From Selaginella tamariscina (Eukaryota > Streptophyta > Lycopodiopsida > Selaginellales > Selaginellaceae): 64,000 nt of DNA. The position numbers and the translations under genes were made by a program. Numbering within the stretch: position 1 is the first letter of the stretch; each line of letters begins with the position of its first letter. The stretch is taken from assembly GCA_003024785.1 (NCBI GenBank), contig PUQB01000426.1, positions 153,696-217,695 of the forward strand, in the 5' to 3' direction. Positions 9,840 through 20,064 of the stretch are shown here, piece by piece. The notes beneath the pieces were generated by a model that worked only from the letters and a program-made list of their open reading frames with translations, was not told the origin of the DNA and ran no database searches.

Positions 9840-11470
9840 ATGGAAGGTGCGGCGGGATTAATCTCGCCACCCCTTCAATGCCTCCTGAAAGAGTGGGCGG
9901 GATTAATCTCGCCACCTTTCTGGAGGCCTTGAACGGGAGTGCGGAATTAATCTTGCCACCCTTCTCGGTTTCAGAGAGAACTGGGCAGGATTTATTTCTC
10001 ACACCCCTTCAGTGACTCCAGAAAGGGGCGGGATTAATCTCGCCCACCATGTAAGTGATGGTTAAATGAATTTCCCCACCCTTCCCAATTCTCTCCATTG
10101 GTATGTTGAAAACCTTCTACGTCTCAGACAGAAACGTTTGGGATTGGTCCGACTCACCAATGGAGAAAAAAGGAAGGGTGGCGGGATTCATTCCTCCAAC
10201 AGGCATTGAAGACTCGGCGGGATTAATCCCGCCGCCCAGGGCCTTCACTCGGTCCCTATGCGGCGGGATTAATCCCGCCGGACGCCAATTCCCTGCGCGG
10301 AATCGGGCGGGATTAATCCCGCCGCCTAGGCACTTCAGGCAGGCCAATGGCGGCGGGATAAATCCCGCCCGATTCCGCCAGGGCATGCGTACGCGCGAGA
10401 TTAATCCCGCGTCCCAGGCCCTTCACTCAGGCCTTAGTCGGGATTAATCCCGCCGAACGCCAATGCCCTGTGCGAAATCTTGCGGGATTAATCCCGCCGC
10501 CTAGGCCCTTCAGGAAGGCCAATGGCGGCGGGATAAATCCCGCCCGATTCCGCGCAGGGCATGCGTACGCGGCGGGATTAATCCCGCCCACCATGTAAGG
10601 GATGGTGAAATTAATCCCACCACCCTTCTCAGTTCCCTCCATTGGTATTTTGTAAACCTTCTCCGTCTCAGACAGAGTTAGTCGGGATTGATTCAACATA
10701 CCAATGGAGGAAAAAAAGAAGGGTGGCGGGATTAATCCCGCCACCGGGTAATGAAGGTTCGGAGAGACTAATCCCGCCGCCCTCTCGTAAATCATGCGCT
10801 CACACATATATATTGGCTGCGGCATTTTGAACAGGGATGGGTGGGGGCGGGATTAATCCCGCCGCTTATATCCTGCGGAAGTGCCTGAGCGGCGGGATTA
10901 ATCCCGCCGCCCTCCGCGAAGGGCATGAGCGTGGGGCCGGATTAATCCCGCCGTTCATGTCCTGCGTGAATTCCCTGGGCGGCGGGATTAATCCCGCCGC
11001 CTTACGCGCAGGACATGTCATGCAGGCTCTTCGGTTAGCCTTCCGTGCAGGATCTTTCATGCAGGCTCTTCGGTTAGCCTCATGAGCGGCGGGATTAATC
11101 CCGCCGCCCATCCCCTGTAAATGCCCTGCGCGGAATCCGGCGGGATTAATCCCGCCCATTAGGGCCTTCACACAGGCCATTGCCGGCGAGATAAATCCCG
11201 CCGCATTCCGCGCAGGGCATGGGTGAGCGGCGGGATTAATCCCGCCGCCGAGGCCCCTCACGCAGGCCATGGGCGGCGGGATTAATCCCGCCGCTCTTCG
11301 GTTTGTCGTAGAGCGGCGGGATTAATCCCGCCGCCCATAGCCTGCGTGAAGGGCCTCGGCGGCGGGATTAATCCCGCCGCCATGGCCCCAACCATATAGC
11401 GGCGGGATTAATCCCGCCGCCGAGGCCATAAACCTATAGCGGCGGGATTAATCCCGCCGCTCGAGGGGCT
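9840..11470. repeat. Cluster of ~25 copies of an 18-22-bp perfect palindrome
   Basis: The core GGCGGGATTAATCCCGCC equals its own reverse complement, and many copies extend to a 22-bp palindrome with outer GC pairs. About 25 exact or slightly changed copies are spaced roughly 35-90 bases apart, facing the upstream side of the ParB-like gene. Common variants are GATAAATCCC and GATTAATCTC. Spacers form larger units: 10028-10215 and 10568-10755 are direct repeats, each holding a foldback around CCATTGGTA, and 10320-10395 recurs at 10497-10570. Open frames here (GGINPA repeats on both strands) are artefacts of the palindrome. No gene is seen. Confidence 0.95.
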
Positions 11471-11536
11471 GCGAGAGATAAAATTAATAAATAAAAAAAT
11501 TATACAGATAAAAACACACACATATATATATGTGTG

Positions 11537-11567
<31 letters not shown>

Positions 11568-12202
11568 GTATGTATAGGAGTGTACGTGTGTGTGCAAGAG
11601 ATAGATAAATAAATAAAATTATACAGTACTGGTACACATAATATATGTGTGTACATAGGTATATATATGTGTGTATATGTATATCGTGTGTATGCGTGTG
11701 AGCGAAACAAATAAAATCATACAGATAAACAAACACACACACACACATATATATACACAGGAGTGTGCGTGTGTGTGCGAAAGATAAAACTAATAAATAA
11801 ATAAAATTATACAGATAAACACACACATATATATGTGTGTATATAGATATATAATCCATAGAGAAAGAGAGAGAGTCTGTGAATATATAAGCATATATAT
11901 AAACTAGTGTTGTATGTATGTATATATGTATATAGGTATATATATATGTGTATATGTATATTGTGTGTATGCGTGTGTGAGCGAAACAAATAAAATCATA
12001 CAGATAAACAAACACACACACACACACACATATACATACACAGGAGTGTGCGTGTGTGTGCGAGAGATAAAACTAATAAATAAATAAAATTATACAGATA
12101 AACACACACATATATATATGTGTGTATATAGATATATAACCCATATGAATATATAAGCATATATATAAACTAGTGTTGTATACTATTTGTTAATATGCAT
12201 TG

Positions 12203-12247
<45 letters not shown>

Positions 12248-12514
12248 GCAGTGTGCGTGTGTGTGGGAGAGATAGATCAATAAAAAAAAATTTACAGATA
12301 CTGGTACACATAATATATGTATGTATATATGTATATAGGTATATATATATATGTGTATATGTATATCGTGTGTATGCGTGTGTGAGCGAAACAAATAAAA
12401 TCATACAGATAAACAAACACACACCCACACACACATATACATACACAGGAGTGTGCGTGTGTGTGCGAGAGATAAAACTAATAAATAAATTTATACGCAC
12501 ACTCCTATACATAT

Positions 12515-12545
<31 letters not shown>
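11470..12545. repeat. Microsatellite-rich tandem minisatellite
   Basis: TA and TG runs are embedded in a longer unit that includes AGGAGTGTGCGTGTGTGTGC and AATAAATAAAATTATACAGAT. The unit recurs near 11575, 11757, 12040 and 12445 with variable length. No coding sequence is credible here. Confidence 0.85.
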
Positions 12546-12598
12546 GATCTCACCTGTGTGCACAGCCGCCGCCGCCGATTTCACAGCCGCCGCCTCTT

Positions 12599-13515
12599 GA
12601 AACCCTAAGAATATACCTAAACCCTAAAGGAATTAAATATATATATTAACCCTAATAGAATATTCCTTCTGAGAATATACTTAAACCCTAAAAAGAATAA
12701 AATATAGATTCGCCCTAAACGAATATTCTTTCATTATATTATTAGCGTGCGTGTGCGTGGGTGTATCACATACACCCCAAAAATATAAATCATGCAGGGA
12801 TTTAACATGTGTGTGTCCATGAGAGTGTTAAAGTTTCATGTGTATCAATACATACATACACATTGCATATATTAATACACATAATATATACATACACACG
12901 TGTATACACACAGACATACATACATATTACATGGGTTTAGGGTTTAGGGTTTAGGGTTTTGGATTTAGGATGGATCATGCATGGTGTGTATGTATGAGAG
13001 AAGAGAGAGTGTTGAAAAATTATTTTTGTACACATTGCATATATTAGTACACATATATACTTACACATATTATACACAGATATACATACATAGTATATGA
13101 GAGAAGAGAGACAGTACATATTATGGATCATGCATGGTGTGTATTATACACACAGACATACATACATATTAGTACATAATATTGAGAGACCGAGTACATA
13201 TTATAGATCATGCATGGTGTGTATGTTTGAGAGAAGAGAGACAGTACATATTAACATGGATCATGCATGGTGTGTATGTATGAGAGAAGACAGAAAGTAC
13301 ACATATATACATACAGAGTACACATATATACATGCACACGTGTATACACACAGACATACATACATATTACATGAGTAAATTCATTGTGTTACATATTAGG
13401 GTTTAGGGTTTAGGGTTTAGGATGGATCATGCATGGTGTGAAGAGAGAGTGTTGAAAAATTATTTTTGTACACACATGTATACACAGGGTTTAGGGTTTA
13501 GGGTTTAGGGTTTGC
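12599..13515. repeat. Telomere-like TTTAGGG runs in repeated DNA
   Basis: Short uninterrupted runs of the plant telomere unit occur at 12933-12960, 13398-13420 and 13487-13513, with AAACCCTAA motifs near 12600-12630 on the other strand. Between them a unit containing GATCATGCATGGTGTG and AGAGAAGAGAGA recurs about four times (near 12970, 13126, 13206, 13258 and 13424). The whole lies inside the giant element, so it is interstitial. Confidence 0.85.
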
Positions 13516-13756
13516 TCCCAACAAGCTTAATATAAATATTACACATGTAAATTCAATGTGTTACATACACACAGATTGAGTACATATATCATACATGCGT
13601 TGAACATGATGTTTTCAATAAAGAAGCAACATATTTCTTCTTAGGGTTGTGCATGTGTGTGCATATGTGTTTTTGTAAGTTCTTGTAATGCGTGTGTAAA
13701 TTTATGATTGTGTTTATATATGTGTGCAAAACAAACATCGAATAATTAAGAAAATA

Positions 13757-14183
13757 ATATTAATAAACACACTATGAACATATTTTAAATTATACATAAT
13801 AATATATGATTTTATCTAATATATAGCCATATATAGTTTTAATAATATATATTAATTTAATATTGATAAAAAGGTTTAACATTGAAATATTCTTGAAATA
13901 ATAAGAAATTAATTGAGAAAATCCCATTAATATATACAAATGTAAATTAAGTACTCAAATAATTAACTAAATTAATTATCATAATCATGTTTAATATTGG
14001 AATATTCTTGGAATAATAAGAAAATAATAAAGAATATCCCATTAATATAAAGAAGATTAATTACTCAAGTAATTAAGGAAATGATATTAATATATATATT
14101 ATTAAAACTATATATGACTATATATTAGATAAAATGATGTATTATTATGTATAATTTAAAATATGTTCATAGTGTGTATTAAT
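13757..14183. repeat. AT-rich inverted repeat
   Basis: About 13757-13852 and 14083-14183 are reverse complements with few differences, including CACACTATGAACATATTT against its complement. A third partial arm lies near 14430-14480. It resembles a foldback or MITE-like insertion. The interval 13600-14640 is otherwise AT-rich with no gene seen. Confidence 0.7.
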
Positions 14184-14748
14184 TTAATATTGATAATAAG
14201 GTTTAACACATGAATATTCTTGAAATAATAACAAATTAATTGAGAAAATCCCATTAATATATACAAATGTAGAATAATTACTGCAATAATTAAGAACAAG
14301 ACTAATTTAATTATGATAATCAGGTTTAATATTAGAATATTCTTCAAATATTAATAAAATATTAAAGAATATCCCATTGATACTAGGAAATGAAAACTAA
14401 ATACTCGAGTAATTAAGAAAATAATAATAATAAACAGACTATGAATATATTTTAAATGATACATAATAATATATCAATTTATTTATTGTATAAGTATATA
14501 TTTATATATATATATAATATAAATATACTTGAATACTAAGAATGTAGAATATAGTCTAAAATTTCGTAATATTAAACAGCTTGAATCACTTGAATAACAT
14601 TAAATGCAATTTTAAAATACTCATTGGAACTGGAGAGTATATATGTCAGAGTGTCGGATATTTGTGTCAACTCATCTTAAATTTTATTTTCTGTTCTTTT
14701 TAAAAATTTGAATTTCTGACATATGTATTGTCGGTCTGACATGTAAAT

Positions 14749-14940
14749 TTGAAAATGCATTTAATTTCCCACTCAAATTCAGATCTGGTTCTTTCTCCGG
14801 CAAGGGTTTCTTCATTTCTGTATTTTTCACTCTTTAGATCTTCTTTTTTCTTCATAGTGATCATCTCAGGAGCGAGATTAAATTGGGTGCTATTCTTTAT
14901 AGGAAAGCACGGCGCCTTCAGTGCTGTTTACAAGTAAGTA
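14749..14940 (+). pseudogene. Possible protein-kinase exon fragment (Gly-rich loop)
   Basis: The frame ends FIGKHGAFSAVYK, matching the kinase ATP-loop pattern GxGxFxxVYK except that the second glycine follows an inserted histidine. It is followed at once by GTAAGTA, a strong splice donor. No other kinase motif follows, because palindrome cluster two begins within 170 bases. It may be a host exon captured by the element. The match is short, so chance is possible. Confidence 0.3.
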
Positions 14941-15094
14941 TTATAAACAAATTTAAAAATACTTATAAAGATTCACTCTCTTACATTCTCTCTTAAAATT
15001 ACAATTTAGGGGTTTAGGAATGCATTAGGATTATAATATATTCCGTTAGGGATTTATCCCGTTTAAATATCCTTTTAACTTAATATTCTAGGTT

Positions 15095-15790
15095 AACCGG
15101 GGCGGCGGGATTAATCCGGCCATTTCTTTTTCGCCTCTTCGAAGAGGTGGCGGGATTAATCCCGCCACCATCTCTCGGGCAATGCTTCTCCGCCACTGAA
15201 AAAGAGTGGCGGGATTAATCCCGCCGATAACCTTCTCAACTGATGAAGAGTTACCAGAATTTATTAGAAAGAGTTGTCGGCGGGATTAATCCCGCCAACC
15301 ATTTTAGGAGGCAGGGAAGGGGTGGCGGGATTAATCTCGCCACCACATCCCTGTTTTAAGGATTTGGGGACAGGATTTATCCCGAGATCTCTTTGAAATC
15401 ATAGTTTTGGAGAGAGTTATGTGCGGGTTTAATCCCGCCACCCATTCCCCGTCGTAAGAATTGTGGGCGGGATTAATCCCGCCTTGGACTCCCTCCGACA
15501 AGGAAGAGCCGGCGGGATTAATCCCGCCGCCTCTTCTCCTCGGGGGAGTCGGCGGGATTAATCCCGCCGACTCCTTCTCGTCGGAGAGAGTCGGCGGGAT
15601 TAATCCCGCCGGACCCCCCGAGGAGGAGAGCGGCGGGATTAATCCCGCCGGCTCTTCCTTGTCGGAGGGAGTCCAAGGCGGGATTAATCCCGCCGACTCT
15701 CTCCGAAGGGGTTGAGTCGGCGGCGGGATTAATCCCGCCGACCGTTCCTCGTCGGAGGGATTCGTGGGCGGGATTAATCCCGCCCATCAG
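15095..15790. repeat. Second palindrome cluster with a 229-bp hairpin
   Basis: About 15 copies of GGCGGGATTAATCCCGCC or close variants lie just upstream of the transposase-like gene. From 15466 to 15694 they form a large hairpin: arms 15466-15529 and 15631-15694 are perfect 64-bp reverse complements, spacers included, and the 101-bp loop is itself imperfectly self-complementary. Confidence 0.95.
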
Positions 15791-15938
15791 TTGTATTAAT
15801 CAAACATGAGATATTATCTTTAAACATAATTATGTATTATTGCATATGCATATTATTAAGTAACCGTAATTCAGATTTCTTAGAAATATTGCATAAACAG
15901 ATATCATAAATAATACAATTATTTATGTGCAAGACAAT

Positions 15939-18900
15939 ATGTTTAATACTGGAGATAAAGTATGTCTTCTTCGGAACAACGAGATAGTTGGCACTGGAAC
16001 TGTGGAAGTTCGAGATAATAATGCATCATGTCACAATATTGCCCAAGGATCTTGTGTGTACGTATGGGTGAACACCATTTACAAGCATGTTGAGGTTCTG
16101 GGAATGGAATTTGAGGAGGGTTCTCCTGTATTGTGGAATTTGAATGAAGTCAAGGCTGACACAGAATATGCAGAGTCACAAACAAATAGTAGCACGAGTT
16201 TACCAGATGATGGCTTGCCTGCTGTGATGGATGAGGTGATTCTCTTTCTTCGTGAGATTGAAGTCGGAAGAGGCATCATCACAGCTATAAATCCAATGGA
16301 AGCAGTGTCAGAAGAGAACTAGGGTCCGACTTCGTGGGTGTAGTTGTGACAGAGGTTTTCACCTAATGGCACATTGTATCCTGGATCCCTCGTGAGGTGC
16401 GAACATCTGAATTAAGACAGCAAGATGGTTCAACATATTCTGGGTTGGATTTCAATAATAACAACCCGGAAGAACAACTCATTTTGAAGAGGTTCCTTGC
16501 ATTGGTCCTATTGTAAGAAAAGGCGATTCATGGGTTGTAGATCTTCCCCTGCAAGTTTCAGCAAGAGGGTAAAGATGGATCCTACATCTTCCGAAAGTGT
16601 TACGAGCATTTCCACGATTGACTGTTGCAAGAAGAAGTGTTGTCAGATGGCAGACCGGAATGAAATTACCCAATGTAGACATGTCTTTCGTATGCTCACC
16701 CAAAAGCAAAGCATGAGTTTGTATATGCTGCACTAACTGGGTGTATGATGGAATGGCCTCGGACACAGGTTATCAGAGTACATCCATGGTATTTAATAAG
16801 GTGGCCATCTGCTTCAAAAGCTTGGTACAGTTATACGGGATCCCAAAGACCACGTTCTACCGTCGGAGGGATGAGTGGCTAGATGGAGCGCAACCTCAGT
16901 TCATGGGAACACTCGCTTGGTCAAAACCCGCTCTCACATCATGGCAGCCATAGAGTAAACTCAAGGCTTTTGTGGAAGCAAATGCAACAGGATGCCTCAC
17001 AAATGCCGAACCACAAATGCAGGGGTCAGGGAAAATCTCAAGGTTTTACCTTCAATCTACACTCAATTGAAACTGTGTGAACATGTGAACAAGTGCCTCA
17101 GTTTGATGGGGCTCCAAGCAATCTGCACTGGTACCTTCAACAACATATGGAATACTCATTTTAAGGATGTGGAGATTGCAAAACACTCTAGCTTTTCTAA
17201 GTGTGACACTTGTACATCATTGAAGGCTGCAGAGGCTTGTGCAAAAACTTGGTGGAGATCACTACCATTCAAAGAATGGAGGCCCACATGATTGCACAAC
17301 AAACTTGCCGGTCTCAGTACTATGCACACCGCATGCTTTCTGTGTCACGCCCATCAGAGTACCTGTGCTTGATCCATGACAAGATGGATCATTCAAAGAC
17401 CAGCATTCCAAAGCTCTTTGCAACACCAAAGTGCCTTGGAAATGTCATGAAACTTCCGATTTCATTGACAGTGTGCTAACAATGGACACGGTTTGTGAGT
17501 CATATGGACACTTTTCACTTCCACATTGGTCTAGCGACTCCAATTTCACTATTGGGTCGTTAGCCATGTGTTTCAGAAACCTTGAAGCCCACTCACAACA
17601 AGTCCTATCAGTGATCTCAAAGTGAAGAAACAACACCTTCAACCTTTACATAATGCTCTCATGAACACATCTGCACTTGAGGCTACTTGGGAATATGAGA
17701 GGCATTGTCAGCAACCTGCACAAAAAACAGATGGCCCTGTTGAGAGTTCAGGTTCAGTGGAGGGATCTAGCTCAAATAGTGTACATGTGTCCTCAACATC
17801 AAATAAGCTTCCTCGTCATTTGCTTTTACAGATGGATAATTGTGCAGGCGAGAACAAAAATAGGTAAATCATTTTACTTAAGGGTTTCTCAAGCTCATAC
17901 TTACTTTTATTTTCTAGATATGTGCTAGCATACTTGTCAATGCTTGTTGCCAAAGGTGTGTTTGAAACAATCACGCTCAGTTTCCTTATGGTTGGTCACA
18001 CTCATGAAGATATTGATGCGTTTCAGCAAGGTCTCCAACTCTACAAAAAGGACAAGTGCACTTACCTTACCGCATATGATGAATCTTTTTGAAAATTGCA
18101 TCTCCAAAAAAAGTTGTGCTTTGCTTGTGACTGAGGTGCCAGACTTCAAAAAATTCTCAAGGAGTATATAAAAGAAGGGAGTGATTGTTGGTCACCTTGT
18201 GCCACTACAATTCTTTTCTCCATACGAGATGGTATACCTATTGCAGTACAAGTTACGGCCATCAGAGCAGGAGTGGTTACCGAAAGAGGGCTTAATGCTC
18301 TTCAAAAGTGGAGAGGATGGAAAGCCACTTCTCCCAGAAGGACAACCAGACCCTATTCCATTGAGTGCCCAGCTCAAGGAACAAGAGGTTATTATTGATG
18401 GCATCAAAAAATATGTGGCATGGGTTCAAAAATCGATGCCAAAGAATTCTGATAAGGCAACTGGTTACTCAGAATTAATAAGCATGTGGTCAACTATTGG
18501 GAGACTGTTGTTCGAGAGTTGGAAGGGCCTACTGTCACAAGTACAGAATTGCAACACCCTTTCTGGCCTAAAACAAGGTGGCGAGAGGAGATTGAAATGA
18601 CATCACTGAGCATAGACGACATAGAAGCCAGTAGTGATGTGGAAGTGCAAACCCCACACTTTGTTGGACAAAGGAACCAAAAACCTAAAGCATACTTTGA
18701 TTGCTGCAAGGATCTTCAAAAACTAATGATGGTTCTCATTACTCCAGATGCGTCATATAATCAGCCTATTTGGATGGGTCAAATTATCGACACACCTGAA
18801 GTAATCACAAAAAATAGTATTGTTAAGGTTGCATGGTTCAAACCACAAAAAAGGCGACACGAGAAGGAGAGCGAAAGATATAATGGATGCCTAGAGAAAA

Positions 18901-19050
18901 CATGGTCTCCCAATCAAAAAGACCCAGCATGTTTTAAATGTTAAATCCATTCGATATGGGTGGATGTCAAGAAGCGTTGATAAGTCACGATTAACAAAAC
19001 TGCAAGGGAATGTATGTTTTCTGAAGCTTAAAGCAATTACAAAATTATAA
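15939..19050 (+). pseudogene. DUF7869-type transposase-like gene, decayed
   Basis: The gene reads, across several frames, from MFNTGDKVCLLRNNE (15939) to a stop at 19048-19050. Motifs in order are: a Cys-rich stretch CCKKKCCQ (16620), an HTH-like piece YGIPKTTFYRRRDEWLDG (16836), KCDTC (17200), IHDKMDHSK (17371), a probable core MDNCAGENKNRY (17832) and GHTHEDIDAF near 17998, and a C-terminal QGNVCFLKLKAI. The DNCxEN...GHTHEDID pattern is what I know from DUF7869-type proteins of mosses, algae and cnidarians, thought to be transposon-derived. A 44-bp GT-AG intron (17874-17917) splits N-K-N-R/Y. Frame breaks and stops (near 16320, 16500, 17080, 17480 and 18110) inactivate it. As the only transposase-like gene in the element, it is the probable mobility gene; catalytic residues are inferred, not shown. 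Confidence 0.7.
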
Positions 19051-19508
19051 AATATCATATATTTAATATTCATAATTATTATAACTCTTTAATAATAGTA
19101 CCAAATTGTATACTTAACTATATAAATTTAAAAAATGATATGGAAGATTGACTATATTATTATAGGATTTATTATATATTATTACTACTACAAATTTTTA
19201 ATTAATAATGTTATATTTAAATATTAATATTTTAATAACAACATCAATATTTATATAATGTACCTCTTATGCTCTTCCTTAATTGTTATATTAGGCAATA
19301 TATTATATAATTTAATACATTCTACTTTTATAATGTTATTAATTTTTGTTCAATGAATGTTATAATTTATTAAAGGGTAGAATACAAAATAGAATATTCT
19401 AAAGAATATTCTCTTTTCAAACATATATTCTAAAGAATATTCCTTTAATATTAGAAAATGCTAATTAAATAGCTAAAATTGCTAATTATTAGGAAATGGG
19501 ACTATAGC

Positions 19509-19535
19509 CATGCCCATTTTAGTTACAACTTGCAT
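19509..19535 (-). repeat. Right terminal inverted repeat
   Basis: It pairs with 4679-4705. The last 35 bases (19501-19535) are identical to 28044-28078, the right end of the second copy, which confirms this as the true terminus of a repeated element. Confidence 0.85.
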
Positions 19536-19539
19536 TTAA
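19536..19539. repeat. Right target-site copy, TTAA
   Basis: It duplicates 4675-4678. The LTR continues with AGGCATTGC, where intact family A LTRs have an equivalent sequence. Confidence 0.8.
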
Positions 19540-19823
19540 AGGCATTGCTTGAATCCATGTTCCCTAGAACTAGTGGTTGAGGCCTTGTTCCGACTGCCTC
19601 AACCACTCCAAGTTAGGAACGATACCTATAAGCTCGGCTAGTTCACGTATCCTGATTCACAAGGTAAGCCTCGTTCATAGACTTGGTCAACCAGGGCTTA
19701 AGTTCTTAAGGGCTAGGTTCCTAATACGGTTAACTTTACTAAATTCCGTGGGGTTTCCAGAGAGGGGATTCCAAAGTTGGCACTTGGCAAGCCCCTTTGT
19801 AACACCAGGTAAAAACTCTGACA
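19540..19823 (+). repeat. Right part of the split gypsy LTR (family A)
   Basis: It continues the LTR from 4678 and ends at AACTCTGACA, the standard 3' terminus. The combined length is about 900 bp, against 944-974 bp for the intact copies. Confidence 0.9.
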
Positions 19824-20064
19824 CAAGGTATGTAAAGGTATGTCCCATGGGGTTAGGGATGAGCCTGTCTAGGTCTCTTGGAACATGATTCTAAAGTCTA
19901 CTCAAATTATTCTCTAAGGTTCAGGGGATAATGGGACTTAGCGTGGAACCTAAGTCTTGCCTATTTAGGCATCTGAGTTAGGTTATTGGAGTTATCTTAA
20001 AAGACTTAACGTTGTTCACACATGGTATTAAACACTGAATGGCCATTTTGCAGCCATAGGTAAA
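19824..20064 (+). repeat. Fragment of a longer LTR (family B)
   Basis: It matches the end of the plus-strand LTR at about 57800-58081, including the GTCTAGGTCT block, and ends with a GGTAAAAACTTTAAC terminus. The family A LTR appears to have inserted into it. Confidence 0.6.

Larger units (their letters stand above)
4679..19535. mobile_element. 14.86-kb TIR DNA transposon with cargo genes
   Basis: The two ends are inverted repeats beginning ATGCAMGTTGTAACTAAA and matching at 25 of the first 27 positions. TTAA flanks both sides. Outside it, the family A LTR is cut at one point and resumes with no loss, so the boundaries are set independently by the host sequence. Inside are an FCP1-like phosphatase gene and a ParB/methyltransferase-like gene (both minus strand), palindrome clusters, a kinase-like exon scrap, and a DUF7869-type transposase-like gene (plus strand) at the right end. 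The family is not one I can name: TTAA targets recall piggyBac, but the transposase-like protein does not look like a standard piggyBac transposase. The size and cargo are unusual for a cut-and-paste element. Confidence 0.85.

Noticed and set aside
10103-11270. Open frames with GGINPAA / AGLIPP repeats on both strands
   Set aside because: They are the palindrome GGCGGGATTAATCCCGCC read in each direction; both strands give the same text, and there is no start, splice or domain evidence.
9840-11470. CRISPR-like regular palindromic repeats
   Set aside because: Repeats are perfect palindromes with uneven spacers that recur; there are no Cas genes and the setting is eukaryotic.
11408-12600. Long frames rich in THTHIYIYI
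   Set aside because: They are translations of TA/TG microsatellites.
12933-13513. A true chromosome end
   Set aside because: The TTTAGGG runs are short, few and internal to the element, with unique sequence on both sides.
15461-15787. Further GGINPA-repeat frames
   Set aside because: Same artefact in the second palindrome cluster.
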